DNA of 64,000 bases from Pyrrhoderma lamaoense (lineage: Eukaryota > Basidiomycota > Agaricomycetes > Hymenochaetales > Hymenochaetaceae): positions 1,798,001 through 1,862,000 of the forward strand of contig NBAZ01000002.1 in the NCBI GenBank assembly GCA_002794735.1, given 5' to 3'. The first letter of the stretch is position 1. Each line of letters begins with the position of its first letter. Of the stretch, positions 12,527 to 25,814 are shown piece by piece. Both the position numbers and the translations under genes were made by a program. Below the pieces are notes generated by a model. It saw only the letters and a program-made list of their open reading frames with translations, did no database searches and was not told where the DNA came from.

Positions 12527-14018
12527 ATGGGTTCCATCGAGTAAGTAGCATACAATAACATATTCCATAGCTGTGCTGATAATTCCAAATAGTGGTATGT
12601 TCAAAGTTGTCATAACCAGAGACCTTGGTCCAAAGGTTATGCCTGTCCTCAGGGAACAGAAAGAGTTGAACGTTAGTATCAGTAATAGCTCATATGCGTT
12701 ATATTACAGAACTGATGGGTAATCTTAGCTTATCGTTTGTCCCGACGATGTGAAAGATAGGCAAAAATGGATAGTTGATAACCTCCCTGGTGCCGTTGGT
12801 CTTCTCTGCATGCTTTCAGACAAGGTTAGTATCCAGATAGATATACATCAAAACATAGTATCCCTGACTCTATACCTCAGATCACCGCAGAAGTTATTGA
12901 AGCAGGTAATCATCATTCAGTGCAAACTTGCTTCTAGCCATAGACTCATGTTCTCTTAGCTGGTCCCACTCTCAAGGTCGTATCTACAATGTCTGTTGGA
13001 TATGGTAGGCATAAATTACCATCATTTAACGAACAGGAGGTGTCTAATTGTCCCATCAACAGACCACGTCCACCTCCCAACCCTTAAGAAGTTAAACGTC
13101 CGTCTTGGTTACACACCTGATATCCTGACTAACGCAGGTTCGTATGCATATCCAAAATACAGTTTAATAGAAGTTCTGACCAGCGACAACAGTTGCTGAC
13201 CTATCCGTAATGCTCGCACTCATGGCGTCACGAAACGCCAAAGAATGTATGGACACCGTTCAAAATGGCCAGGTCAGTCCCATCTTTACATACTACCTTC
13301 TACTTGAATTTCAAAAATTGACAACACCGACTCTTTCTTAAATCAGTGGCCAAATTGCCCATGGACACCTTTCGGCTTCTGTGGTCCTCAAATCAGTGTC
13401 GTTCCAGATGAGAGACAACCAGGGAAATATTCACAAGGTCGTACGGTTGGCTTCTTCGGTTTCGGTCGTATCGCACAAGCCACTCTCGCCCGTCTCGTCC
13501 CCTTCGGTATAAGCAAGTTCATCTACACGGGTAACCCATCGGCGACTATAACGAAGGAAACCCTAGAACGTGACGCAGCTCTCGCAAAAGACAACCACCT
13601 CCCCACAAACGCCATCTCCCGAGTCTCTCTCGACGACCTCGCATCTCAATCTGACATCCTCTTCGTACTCGCTCCAGGTGGCGCAGGGACTTACCACGCC
13701 ATCGACGCATCTTTCATCTCAAAGATGAAGAGTACCTCAGTACTCGTAAATGCCAGCAGAGGTACAATCGTCGACTCAGACGCTCTCGCAGCCGCTCTGA
13801 GCTCAGGGCAAATCTGGGGTGCAGGTTTAGATGTCGTCGAAGGTGAACCACACATCACAGCAGACCACCCCCTCGTCAGAGAACCTCGATGCGTCGTATT
13901 CCCTCACGTCGCCAGCGCTACAACAGAAACTCGAATTGGGATCGGTAGACTTGCCGCTTTCAACCTACTTTCTGGTGTATTTGGAGAAGAAATGCCTTCT
14001 GAGTTACAGATTTCTTAA
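12527..14018 (+). CDS. D-isomer-specific 2-hydroxyacid dehydrogenase (glyoxylate/hydroxypyruvate reductase-like)
   Basis: Reduces a 2-keto acid such as glyoxylate, or oxidises the D-hydroxy acid, with NAD(P)H. The Rossmann core has GRTVGFFGFGRIAQATLARL. Catalytic residues are visible: Arg in NASRGTIVD, Glu in DVVEGEP and His in PHVASATTETR. Eight exons: 12527-12540, 12593-12671, 12729-12824, 12881-12905, 12960-13004, 13063-13137, 13193-13272 and 13347-14018. They splice cleanly to 361 residues. The first exon is only 14 bases (four codons and two bases). Which substrate it prefers cannot be told from sequence. Confidence 0.9.
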
Positions 14019-14492
14019 GTACACGTCTTCCCTCCGTCTTCCTCCCTCTCTCCCCGCAGCCTAGTCAGTCAGAGTTCTCTGTACGTTCTGTATATAGTGT
14101 AGATTTTAGTTTTCAGCTTTCAAAGTACTTCCAGTGTAGTTACTCCCTACGATACGAATTAGACAGTGTAAAATTCAACAATTTTGACATTAAAACATCT
14201 CTAACTCCCCTTCCTCCCAGAGTGATCTATCAGCGTATATTGAGGACAAATAAGCAGATCATAGTGAGACATTGTTGCTGATGAGGTATATGAATTGACT
14301 GATATAGGAAAAGCCTGAACCCAGGATCTTTAGATTTTACGAAGAATAGCAGAAAGGAGGGAAAATGGGAAAAAACATCAGTCTTGGGTCGGTAGTAGTA
14401 GTACATACAACTCAAACAGATTGTGTTCAAATTAGATATAAACATTGCTCCTTAAGAGTGCAACAACCCCTTACGGGGAGTATGAGAATTCA
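14019..14492. other. convergent intergenic region
   Basis: 3' flanks of the dehydrogenase (forward) and POLD4 (reverse). No gene or repeat seen. Confidence 0.45.
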
Positions 14493-15389
14493 TTAAACGT
14501 CATCATTAAAAACTGATTGCTTGTATTCGTCATTCTTGTACGCTTGCTCTGTCATAAGAATTTGTCGAATCTAAGGATTGAAATGAGTTGTGTTAGATAT
14601 TTATGCCGCCCTCTACAAGAGATAAACTAACCTCAGGAGGAGGATTCAAACCAAGAGCATCGGCGCGTTCCCATCTCTCAAGACGTGTCATGCCGACACA
14701 AGGACCATACTCGAATGAGCTATTATGTGATACAAAATCAGTCAATATACAGGTACTTTCTGCACAAAATTGACACGCACGTATCAAAAACACGAAGTAT
14801 GTGATGTATCTTCGTCTGGTTCTCCGCATGTACTACAACAAAAAGCGGGTCAAACCTGATGCTGATAAAAAGCCTCTGTCAAGAAAAAAAACATACTCGG
14901 TGGTAAATCACCCATCAAGATCCTTGCTTGTTTATACAGTTTATTGATACCATGGGTCTTCTCGACGATACTAAGATCCTCTCTCAAAATCTCAGATTCT
15001 TCCTCAGATGACGACTCATTTCCATTTCCACTAGCATAAGGCCTATTGTTCTTAACACTAGAGCTCATAGCTTTCGCAACTCCATTTGACGTCTTGAGTC
15101 TCTTCACTCCTCGCTGAATGGTCGAAATTGACTCGGAACTGATAAGCACGACGTCATCTTCATCATCGCTCGTAGTTGAACTATTCGTACTCCCATTGCT
15201 AACAGAGCGAACATTAACTGGTCTTCTCTCTTCTTTGGGCTCAGAGGAAGCCGGTTTCTGGACAATGAGGCTGGGTGCTATAGACTTGATATTCGCTTTC
15301 CCGACTGTCGTTGCGGATGCACCTCGCTTGATTGAAGTAAAAGATAGTGTGCCTTGCTTGAGAGTCTTGGGCTTTGTATTTGCAGGCAT
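14493..15389 (-). CDS. POLD4: DNA polymerase delta small subunit (POLD4/Cdm1)
   Basis: Fourth, smallest subunit of replicative DNA polymerase delta; it stabilises the complex. The N-terminus has a PIP-box-like segment (KQGTLSFTSI, i.e. Q-x-x-L-S-F) for PCNA binding. The middle is Ser/Glu-rich and disordered. The conserved C-terminal domain has IHAENQTKIHHILRVFDT, then the signature EYGPCVGMTRLERWERAD and LGLNPPPE. Exons 15389-14897, 14832-14781, 14719-14632 and 14570-14493 splice cleanly to 236 residues. The disordered middle makes it longer than the human protein. Confidence 0.9.
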
Positions 15390-16205
15390 GTTTGTTTGGG
15401 TGAGTACTTAAATGTTATTCTTTATAGGAATAGGAAAGTTGTTTATGATATGATAAAAAAAAAGGTGCTAGTGAGATGCTGTGGTGAAGGGATGAAGTGA
15501 GAGAGGTTGTGAGTCGTGATTCTGTCTTAGAAACTTCAACTATATCCAAAGAAAGAAAGATATTCTCACACTCTCAAAGTGAGTTCGTACCCGAGCTTCG
15601 GAGTACAATGTAGAAAACGTAAATCTAACACAGTATATCTCATTAATCTCGGGTGAAGATCGATACGAGTAAATCAGTTTCACGATTAAAATATGCTATA
15701 CTTCCGATCAGATATCTTCATGTCCAGCCAAAAAAAATCGTATGTTAGTTCAACAAAATCAACCTACGGTTATTTAACCAACATATTAGCTCTACAAAGT
15801 TATTGGTGAACTTGATGAATGATAAAGTCAATTATTAACATAGGAGAAACCGAAGTGAATAAGTAGTCAGTAAAAAAATGAGTTAAAGGTAAGGGTAGCT
15901 AGAAAGCTAAGAAAATAGTTTGTGGTATCTTTTTGAGACATTAATCCGATCTTCAACCAGTGAATGAAGGTTTGAAAGTGAGTGAAAGCAAGACACTAGA
16001 TGTGAAGTACAGCAACAAAAAAGCAAACGGAGTGTAGGATAAGGTATGTGCAATGGCTCTCAAAGGAGGTCGAATGATAAAGCGGTGATACGAAAGGAAT
16101 GCGTAGGGGAAATAGGCGAACATAAGAGAAGGTCAGTGAACATGGTTATAAGAATACAGAAAGTGTATTTGTATATTTTTTCCAGAGTTACAGCAGCGTC
16201 AATGA
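15390..16205. other. intergenic, no gene seen
   Basis: 5' flank of POLD4 and 3' flank of the coiled-coil gene, A-rich on the plus strand. A pyrimidine/purine-skewed stretch lies near 15440-15560. Nothing else recognised. Confidence 0.45.
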
Positions 16206-18959
16206 CTACAGATAGGTCCAAGGCTTGATGTCTTGGACAGAAGGTAACGAGGCTGGACGACGAATACTAGGGCCAGTAGCATCATCTCGAACCAGACGAG
16301 TTCTTTCCGATTGTGGCGAACTGGGTCGATTCGTATTATTAGCTAGTGATTTCTGCAGCTCGCTAGTAGAACCAGACAAATGCACAAAGCTCTGAGTATG
16401 CTGTGATCGATGTGGAGAACGTGAAAACATCAAAGAGCGGGCCTGAGTCTGGGCATATGCACTCTCAAACACATCATCAAGTTCTGCTTGTTCAGCATCA
16501 TCATCTTCCACATCATCCGCTCGATGTGGATCGCTCCCAAGTGACACATCCATCGGAGAGTCCGGTTTAGGACGATTCCATAATGCGGAGAGATGTAGAC
16601 TCGGACGAGCTTGAGTTCGCACAAGCACTTTCCCGGTATCGAAGGCGGGAGCTGATAAAGGAAGATGATCTGATGGCACGTGGGGAGCTAGAGTTAAATA
16701 ATTTATACCCATCAAACAAAGTTATTCAGCATGATACATTGATAGGATAAAAGGTTAAATTTGTGCATACCAACAACAATTTGGGCTCCATCATCTTCTT
16801 TGCTTCTTTCTGTGGCTGAAGTTGTATGACTGAGTTCTTGAAGTTGTGATGAATCAATCAGGCGTCCATCAACAGTTTCACCGGAGTTGCTCTTAGCCTC
16901 CGCCTTTAAACTCTCCAACTCTTGAGTAAGACGTTCACCTATCCCAGTGTCCCCCCCAGGTGCTTTCAATAGGCTACTACCCTCGTCCGTTGCCGTTGCT
17001 GAGTTAGGACGAGTGGCCATGTCAAGGAATGACGCATCCAACTTGGTAGGACTAGTTTCTAGCGGCAAAGGTGGCAAGGGGGTTGTGTCTCTGATCCAGA
17101 GGCATTTGTTTTTGTGCTAGCGTTTGTTCGAACACTAGCCATCCGTGCAAGCTCTGCTGCATCCGGCATTTTTGGCACCTCCGGTACTGCATTGCCTGAA
17201 CTCGGAGTGATAGGGGACGGTGCATCAAGTGGAGAAGCAACCATTGACCAGGACGAGAGCGTGAAATTGCTCGGGACGCAGATACTTGAGAGTAGGCTGA
17301 AGGTGGCCTTGACTCCCCCGAGAACGTGGTAGCCGAAGGCTTGCTTTAGAAGCACGTATACTACGAGTTCGAGCGGCCGTCACCCGTGTAGCAGCACTGT
17401 TTGCCCTTCCCCTCCCCGTAGAGAGATAGCACTAGAGGGGGTTCGTCTAGCTTTGAAGCTTCTTCCGGTGAGCCACGTATATTATTTTCTCCGTTTCTTG
17501 AAATATCCACCTGTTGTACCCGGGGCCCAACACCTGGTGTTTTAATATGCATCTCAACTTTGTTCGCCTGTGTAATCATAGCAGTACCCCCTTCTACTAC
17601 CTCAGCATCATATTCGCCGTCGTCCACTTCGGCAGCAAGGTCTTCTGCGACACGCCAAGCTTCATCACGCTCTTCCTCCACAGTAGCAAGATTTTCCTTT
17701 AGAGCCTGTATTTCCTTTATACGACGTGCGTAGCTAGCATTAAGTTTCCTAAGTGCTACTGCAAGCGCGCTACCAGCATGTACTTCCTGAAGTGAGCGTA
17801 CTTGTGCGATCTGATCCGTTGTCCGAACCAATTTCTCAGCCAGACGATCCAAAGTTCCGCTTACTTCTGCTAATCTTTGGGCGAGATCAGCAGTTGGACT
17901 TGGAGCAGGTGATAGACCAGCGCTCAAAGAGTTAGATGTAACGCTCGTAGTGGTCGGAGAACTCGCGAGCCCAGAGGAGTACTGAAGAACATTAAGGGAC
18001 TGGAGTAGCATTTGTCGACGGTACATTGTAAACCGATATTGCGCTTGCGCTTGAGCGCGCTCGGTTTCTAATCTCTCAATTTCTTGTGACAACTCTTCAT
18101 CTAAGGTTTTCAGAGGAAGAAGCCGTATAGATGAAGGTTCGGCGCTCCCTCGGATCGCTCGAGAAACTATCGCCTGTAACTCATCAGAGGAAAACGTCCA
18201 CTGTGCAGCCTCTAGAGTCAAAGCTTTCCAGGGTATCGGCACTGAGTTGAGATCGATCTGTTGAGGAGGTGGAAGTGGGCTTGGTGTGGGGAATGAAGTT
18301 GTGTTTGAGCGGGACTTGGGAGCAGTAGGACCATTATTTGACAATTCTGGAACAGGAGTAGGAGGCTTGGAAATAGAAGGAAGGCTGCTAGATGGTATTA
18401 GAGGGGACGATGTCTCTAGCGCTGGAGAAGAACAGAGAGAACGCAATATTGGTTGCGGTTCCAGTTCGGTAGATCGACTAGACGTTGCACCTTCAATTTG
18501 TGTAGGCGCTGGATGCGTGGGTGGAGAAGCATTTGTTGGGGACGATACTACTACCGAAGACTGAAACATCGGTTGAGTGATGGAACTCGAAGGTGGACGA
18601 GAACATGATGCTTCTGATACTACTGCGCTTTGAGGAGGATGCTCATAAGACTGAGGTCGAAGTGGAAGATGAGATTGAGAGTCATTCTGAGATTGCATAT
18701 AGGGTGGTGGAAGTTCTTGTTTAGAGTTTCTGTTTCCTTCGGATTGCCTCTGTCTCTCTTCATTCTGTTCTTCATGTACCGCTGCTGACGGTTGCGAATG
18801 CACTTGAGTCTGTAGACTAGCTACTGAAGCCTTGGCAGTAGGTCTTCTGGGACCTCCAGGGCGTGCAGGACGCGTCGTTCTAATGGAACTAGCGCTTGAG
18901 CTTGTACCATGGCCGTTGCTTGAGCTGCTGTCGCTGAGCGTGGACGACGGACGATACAT
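16206..18959 (-). CDS. long disordered coiled-coil protein, function unknown
   Basis: Not recognised. The first 230 residues are Ser/Pro-rich and disordered, ending near VPIPWKALTLEAAQWTFSSD. Two helical coiled-coil stretches follow (ELSQEIERLETERAQAQAQY; IKEIQALKENLATVEEERDE). After them comes a basic segment (TRVTAARTRSIRASKASLR), another Ser/Pro-rich part and an acidic patch (DDVEDDDAEQAELDD). One intron fits well (16688-16770). The frame is interrupted near 17404 (two bases short) and one base short at about 17317 (C run), 17246 and 17080 (G run). With these restored the model has about 891 residues. The layout suits a cytoskeletal or septation scaffold, but that is only a guess. Confidence 0.65.
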
Positions 18960-19673
18960 CGCCCACAGCTCCTGAAATGAGGATAAGAGCCGTACTTGAG
19001 AGCAGCTGGGAATAGAAAGGAGAGTAAGTAGAGAAATCCGGCCGTGACTGGGGATGGCCGGGGATCTAATTATTGATCCAACTGATGGCCCATCACTGCT
19101 CTCCTTCTGGAAAACACTTTTGTCACATTAACCCTGGACTCTGAAAAACAACGGGCACAGGTACAGAATCAGATACGTCATCCGTAAATATATATTTGGC
19201 CTCAATTTAGCATTCATATTCTTTGTAAAATATAAAATATTATGCATTATCTTTGTGCTTGCACTGCTCAAACAGTTTTGAGTTCATGTACTTTCAACAT
19301 CTTACGTGCTTTCGTGCCCTAAGTATCCCACGACATAGTCGGAGCGGACTGTCTCCGACGATCTCAAGCTCGGCTTCAGAACTAGTACAAATACTCTTTA
19401 TATTGCACTGTATGCGAAACATCGGTGGATTCGTATCCAAACACTGTCAGCGTCGTAACCACTACACGTAGCTGGATCTGATAGCTTTCGACGTGTGAGT
19501 AGGAGAAAAGTATCGAATCACATCGTCAATACCAGAATTAACAAATGAGATGACAACTAGTGTTTCCATAAAAATAAATTATACATGTATGTAGGACACA
19601 AGCTAAATCTAGAAACGTTAGACTAGCTTAACGCGACAGTCAAAGAAGTGAAGAGATTAAAATAAGTTATCCA
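18960..19673. other. intergenic, no gene seen
   Basis: 5' flank of the coiled-coil gene and 3' flank of the TIP30-like gene. No recognisable gene or repeat. Confidence 0.45.
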
Positions 19674-20797
19674 TCAAAAACTGGTTTTTCCAAGTTTGAT
19701 AGATCCAATATTATCTATAACCGTAAACTTTGCTTTCTCGGGAGTCACTACTTGTTCCGCTCTAGCTTCGGCGGGTAGCTTTGAAGACCCTAGGAAACCG
19801 GCATTAACAATGGCTTTACCAAGTAGACCAACCTATACAGTATCATATTGTCAGTGAAGAACTGGATTCAGTATTGGTGGAGAAAACCCTACATCAATCT
19901 CAAGGCGAGAAGTGAAGTGGGACAAGAAATTGAATACGAAACTAGACAATCATATAACATGACTTAGTTGGGCTATTACTGATTTGATGAAGGTGAACGT
20001 ACCCGCCAGCCGCCTCAAGTGGCCTAGATTGGGGTCTTTCGGCATTGGCAAGATAGCCTGGGCGAAATATAATTGTATCCGAGTATCCCAAGCCAGCAAG
20101 AGCGTTCTCCGTAAGACCTTTACTCCTGTTTTCACAGAGTCGACAATAGACATGAGCTCTGATACTTCCTTACTTAGGTAATTTCTTACTTGAAATACAA
20201 GAAACTTGAGTTGGCATTTGCTCCACCGGACTAATTCATTGTTAATCATGGATCACGATATACAAGGCAGAAATATACATACAGAAAGATAAACAATGCG
20301 CTGCTCATGGGATGGATCTGAGCTTTTCGCAGCTCGCGCAGCATTAACGACATAACTGGATTAAAGGGTCACCCTTTAGCTACCACTATATTTAGATATC
20401 ATAAGAAAATAAGAAACACATACTCTCTATCAATCTTTTCAAACGCTGCTGCACTTCCTGCCGTAGCCCGGGTTGTGCCGAGGCTTTACGAGAGTAATAT
20501 TGTCAACTCAAAAACGTATAGAAGTCCGAGCATAAAGTAAAATAAGACAAACGTGATAAAAACAACATCCCATTTCCCTTCAGCTAATCCAGCTTCCTCA
20601 ATCTTCTCAAAATCAACAACCTTCTGTTGGAGCTTATCCTTAGCATTAGGTGGAAGCTTATCAAGCGGCGTTACTCGTCTACCCGCTTCGAGAACTTGTG
20701 TAAACTGGTTCGAAGTAACCAATTCACGCAAGACGTGTTTCCCCACAGCGCCGGTAGCACCGATGAGCAGCGCAGACTTTGTCGCTGGTGTTGCCAT
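19674..20797 (-). CDS. FMP52: NAD(P)-binding oxidoreductase, TIP30/Fmp52-like
   Basis: Atypical short-chain dehydrogenase. The N-terminal nucleotide-binding loop is SALLIGATGAVGKHVLREL. Next come VVFITLGTTRATAGSAAAFE, KIDRDYVVNAARAAK and YLSSGGANANSSFLYFKSKG, where the Y/K pair sits as in HTATIP2. TIIFRPGYLANAERPQSRPL follows. Yeast Fmp52 is mitochondrial and human HTATIP2 is a small cytosolic relative; the substrate is unknown in both. Seven exons (20797-20553, 20483-20424, 20355-20283, 20230-20190, 20125-20003, 19941-19893, 19832-19674) splice cleanly to 249 residues, the usual size. Confidence 0.88.
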
Positions 20798-21345
20798 CTT
20801 GATCTGTGTTGAAAATAGAGAGTGTCAAGGTTTAATTTCACTATGGAATTGCTAGTTTGATGTATTATTCACAACTACTTCTTTAATCTGGTTGAATGAT
20901 ATTTGTATCGACAGTGCAAATATGACGTGAGTTTCATTTTCACGTGCCTTGCCGAACGCATATACTTATGTAATTAGCGGAAGACGCCTTGCATATACTA
21001 TGATATAGTCAACACTATCAATTCAATGATTGATGATTAACTACCATAACTTATAGTATCAGACCTTGATGTAGTATGTTCTATTCACCCTTTCTTCGGG
21101 AAGAGGGTCGCATTTACAATATTTTGACCGATAGTAATTTTGTTGATGAGTGATGGGTAATACGAACAAGCAAGTCAACGAATGGTAGCAAACATCATGC
21201 AAGACTATAAAAACAGCTCGATAGTGCGGACTATGATCCGAAAAGAATCAGCCATTATTACTCCTCTATGTATGAATAAAGTCTGGATTGACCATTTCAG
21301 ACGAAGCCGACCTAGACGCTGTCATGGCCATAAGGGGGGAGAGCT
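20798..21345. other. intergenic, no gene seen
   Basis: 5' flank of the Fmp52-like gene and 3' flank of the first DUF6533-type gene. No gene or repeat recognised. Confidence 0.4.
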
Positions 21346-23378
21346 CTATCGAACTATTTTGAGACCCTCACAATCAATTTTAACCTCAACTACAATCTCA
21401 TTCTTGCAGGATCCAGATCTAGCCATAACCCTACTAATCTCAACGTTCGATAGCAAAAACCGAGGATCACTCCCTAGCTCCGCAGCGAGAGAGTGTATGC
21501 TAAGGATAAGGTGCGATGCACATATGGAATGAGTCGCATAGAATGCACTTTACAGAAGATTATGGGATCAGCGTCGAAAGAAAGAGGAAGAATTAATTTC
21601 TTTACTTTGATAACAAGGCACCAAGGGAAACCTAGTTTTGGTATATTAATGCCTTAATACACATTCTAAAGTCTCCTAAAACTAAAACGTACCCTCGGCT
21701 TTGTACCAGAAAGACTTCTTGCGGCGACATTTACCATTGATACTTAATGGGTGTGTAAGGCTCGAGATGGCATCAAGTAGTCTAAGATTAAACTTACAGA
21801 AGACCACAACATAGAAGAGCACGCCGCTAGAATGAAAGGATGTTAAGGAGCTTTTACTGGCTATAATAACTCTTGATACTCACTCACGGAGTAGACGAGA
21901 AGCCACAGGCATATTCTTACCTGTTCTTAGAGGCCTTAGGACGCGAATTATGGTAGCGGCACATAGGATGGCTAATGCAAATAAGTAATCATATACGTAT
22001 ATAAACCAATGATACGTATTTACTCTCAATGATCTTAATTAGAGTTTAGGAACCGCTTATCAATGATCAATGAAGGAATCTATGTATAAACCGAAGAGTG
22101 CTCACAAATAGAGGTAAGAAAATCGCTGAAAAGAAATATTTAATGGAAAAGAATAAAGAATCAAAGGCTTTGCAAAAACTAACGCCATGTTACTACACGT
22201 CCTGAGGTGAGGCATCCAGACTCATTGAGAAACTCTGCCACGGAATTGATCAACAAGGACAAACATCTCAGATAGGAACTACCAATGCATAAACTCACTG
22301 GGAAGGTGAGCGCCTTTGAGCTGCTACTTTCAACCACATTAGTGATTCTCGTTACGTCAAGAAGACCATGATTGATAAAAGAACGTTCTTGCTCACACCA
22401 ATAACGAGCCCAGCAAACACCGCAGCAACAGTCACACATGATATAACGGCGATGGAAGTTAACGCCTGGATCGAGACCATGTGCGACCACAGGTGATAAA
22501 CACGAGTTGCGAGAATCACTGTTCAGATTGAGCTTCTTATTTTGATAGCGAAATAGAAGGGAGCGAAGGGGGGGGGATGGGGGAAATGTGTAGATTAGCT
22601 GAATTGTAATCACCTTCGACGATAACCATGCCAACTACTTCAAAATACAAGACTGTCTTTATTGTTGATGTGCAACTGCGAGCAGGATTGTTGAATAGAT
22701 TGAACAGATTCGGAATAGAAGTTGAATTTAATAATAGCGAGAAATTAAGGCCCATATGGGGGACTTCTCTGAAACTGGAAAAAAACTCACTACTGGAAAC
22801 GAACATTCCATGATGCGTTAGGAATGGAAACAATGGAGATGAAGATCAACTTCTTACTTCCAAGGATGATGTTGGGGAAAACATGTCTAAATAAACAATC
22901 AGGATGGTCCGAGCCCATACACAAAAACAATAAATTTTCCCTCACAAGAAAGCTGAATCCTGATCCCAACACTAATAAAAAACACCGTCCAAGACGTATA
23001 TGATCACACACTCACGAGAACATTATAAGAGGTAAGAAACGATTCTATAATTAATCAACAATCTAGCCTGTGGAAGAAGTATATCATGGTACTCACGAAA
23101 AAATACAAAATCTTTGTCATAGACCATCCTCTCCTCCAAAAATATCCAGACTGTTGTCATAAATAATTGTTGTTATTGTAAGAAACAAACTCCATGGAGC
23201 AATAAGACATGAGAATCTCCTTCACCTCTTGTTCTAAACAAAGAAGGTGGTCGTAGACAAGTGCAGTATAAGCAACAAGTGTATAGACCTTTGCATCTCC
23301 GAAACCATAGGCCACATCAACGAGATATTTCAGCCGTTCCGGATCTAATGAATAAGGGTCTTCTTCATTTGTACTCAT
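21346..23378 (-). CDS. DUF6533-type multi-pass membrane protein, copy A
   Basis: The N-terminus carries the family signature: a hydrophobic start, VAYTALVYDHLLCLEQEV, then across introns YFWRRGWSMTKILYFF and NRFLPLIMFS. A downstream hydrophobic segment LTSIAVISCVTVAAVFAGLV (about 22455-22395) fits a later helix. The last exon has HLILSIHSLAAELGSDPRFL, LSNVEISRV and a short tail ending KIVR. DUF6533 proteins are seven-helix membrane proteins expanded in mushrooms; their function is unknown. The middle exons (about 22850-21600) could not all be placed, so only the two ends and the family call are firm. Copy B is 0.7 kb upstream in the same orientation. Confidence 0.6.
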
Positions 23379-24112
23379 TTCTTGCTACAGAATAAGTTGA
23401 TAGAAACACAGTAACGAGTGTAAGGTTTGGAGAATGTTCGAGTGTAATAGTCGTGGTACTAGTAATGGATGGGTTGAGTCGGAACAGAAGACCAAGGCCA
23501 AGTACAAGAGCCATGTTTTTTCTTTCTTGAAAAACCGAGCTAAGGCATGTTACGTAGTTCGCTCTCAGCGGCGCCTGAAGGTATTCCATTTCTCTTGAGA
23601 CTAGAAGCTCTTAGCTCTGAGAGCTACATTTCACACTCCTACCAAAGCCAAAGTAAACTTTGGCTCTGTAGAGATGAGAAGGCACATCTATAATGATTTA
23701 TATATTTATCTGTATCAAAATCTCCCGACTTGCCTTTCACTAGTTTCTCATACTTTCCGGATCGGACGAAACTAATGGTTGGTCGTTCACAACGCAAAAA
23801 TCTAGCTCTTTCAATGTGATCAAGAAATTTCATATTCGGCTAAGTCTTAGCCACTATAATTGATCGGCTAGCGATCGGAACACCTGAGAAGTACATGTAG
23901 AACTAACTATACCTAATTTTACAGAATTACTCGTACAACTGCTCAATTCAATACAAATTCTAAGAACAAAAACCACACACGGAAGATTACACACAAGAAT
24001 ATGAATGCAGGGCACTGAGAGGGTACAAGACGAAAATCAGACGGGATACAGTCACACGAGACAAGAATTAAAAAAATTCAATACTATCACGAAGGTAGAG
24101 AAGAGAAAAAAA
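23379..24112. other. spacer between the two DUF6533-type genes
   Basis: 5' flank of copy A and 3' flank of copy B. No further gene recognised. Confidence 0.4.
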
Positions 24113-25814
24113 TTAGATAGTCCGTTTGCGATCTTGTTTGAAATCATGTAATGGTTTTGAAGGTATGGGACAGATTTGTCCCAAAGACTGACTTCGAGTT
24201 ACACGCAATTTTCCCGCCATCTCCAATACCCTAGGATCAATATCGGCTAGCTCTATGCTTGGGTCTTCAACTGAGATATCATCTTGCACTCCAAGATCAA
24301 CAACCAGTTCATTCTTGCTTCTCCCTCGACGCCACGCTACCCGACTGATCTCGATATTTGAAAGCAAGAACATTGGATCGCTTCCCAGCTCCGATGCAAG
24401 GGAATTAATACTTAAAATTAGATGTGAAGCACAAGTAGAATGGATGGCAAGGATAAAACTAGACGAGGGACAAGTGATAGTCAACTGCAGTGTCAAATCG
24501 AACTGAGAGAAATTTCGTACTTTGACAGCAATGCTGGGACAGCTATCTGTTAGTAATATCAGAGTATCAGGCACTATCGTATTTTAGTAATGTATCCAAG
24601 AATACCTTTGGCGGGTAATCATCAAACTACCGATTACAGTCAGCAGCACAGGCACTACATGCCTAAGGTCAGTTCCGATATTTTTCTCGAAGCTTCAAGT
24701 AAAGGTAATCACCGACTACCGCAAGATAGAATATACCTCCGCTTCAAGAAAAAAAATATCAACAAAGTGCTCAGTAAACAATATTGGTGAATAACTCACT
24801 CTCGTAAGAGTCGTTTAACAACCCGCGGATTTCGCCCTGTTCTCAAGGGGCGCATCATACGAATGATGGTCGCGATGAAAAGAACAGCTATTTATATATC
24901 AGGACACTGATGTCTTCTTCACGGAAAGGACTCCCATACATTGTACTATCTGGGTTGATCGATGAAATCATAGTTAGGGGCTTTGATGTCGAGATGAAGC
25001 TTTGAAATACCTACAAGAGTAGGAACGAAAATAGCTACAAACGAAAGATTGAAAATACAGAAGATAGTCAGTAAGATTACTTAGAGAACGACTACAGGGA
25101 TAGAAGGTGTATGTTACATACGCCAATAGAGACCATCCCCATTGTTCAAACAGCCGAAAAGATTATCTTATGAGAAGTTATCAACAAGCCCCGTAAACCA
25201 AATTGTTGGAATTCTTACTATCGAGATGAGTGCCTTGGAGATCCTGGTTTCTTTAGTAAAAAATACATTCACGATGGTAAAAGGTGATAATCTCACGTGT
25301 ATAGCTTTCCCGGAGAATGCAATCGCAACGCCGGTGCAAAGCACAAATGTGGTACATATTCCATGTTGAACGAGACGATTGTGCGACCAGAGATGGTACA
25401 CCCGTATCAGAAGTATTGCTATTCGTTCCAGAAAAAAGAAAGTTAGACTTGATATATTCACCTAGTTGTGTAAATACCTTCAACGACAAGAATGCCTATC
25501 AGCTGAAAGGTTGATACAGTACGTATAGCGGGAGTGCAACTAATAACATGAGATAGGAAAGCAAACAAAACTAAAACTAGGCTTACAACTATAAATAATA
25601 GTAACCATGGGTACTTTAGTAGAGTACTCTATTTTACAGGATAAAGACGAACATTTAGAGGTAAATTCGGTCTGAATTGATCTTGAAAACATTGTAAGCC
25701 ATGGGGGTATCTCCTACAATTGTTACTCACAGAAAATTTGGACTCTATATCGATGAGTATGTTAGTATTCGTAGTTAAGTCAGATCTAACAAAACTTTGC
25801 TGACAGAAATACAA
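24113..25814 (-). CDS. DUF6533-type multi-pass membrane protein, copy B
   Basis: Paralogue of the downstream gene. A middle exon (about 25450-25300) reads RIAILLIRVYHLWSHNRLVQ then a hydrophobic helix, the usual third-helix pattern of the family. The last exon (ending at 24113) has CASHLILSINSLASELGSDP, FLLSNIEISRVAWRRGRSKN and a 60-residue cytosolic tail ending DRKRTI. The tail is longer than in copy A. Upstream, RRYPHGLQCF near 25700 may be the tryptophan-proline block that follows helix one, but the first exon with YDHLL was not found clearly. The 5' limit is therefore approximate, and the copy may be damaged. Confidence 0.5.

Noticed and set aside
15118..15411. Forward open frame opposite POLD4
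   Set aside because: Antisense to a well-supported gene; a shadow of its low-complexity N-terminus.
18286..18564. Forward open frame opposite the coiled-coil gene
   Set aside because: Shadow of the Ser/Pro-rich coding strand.
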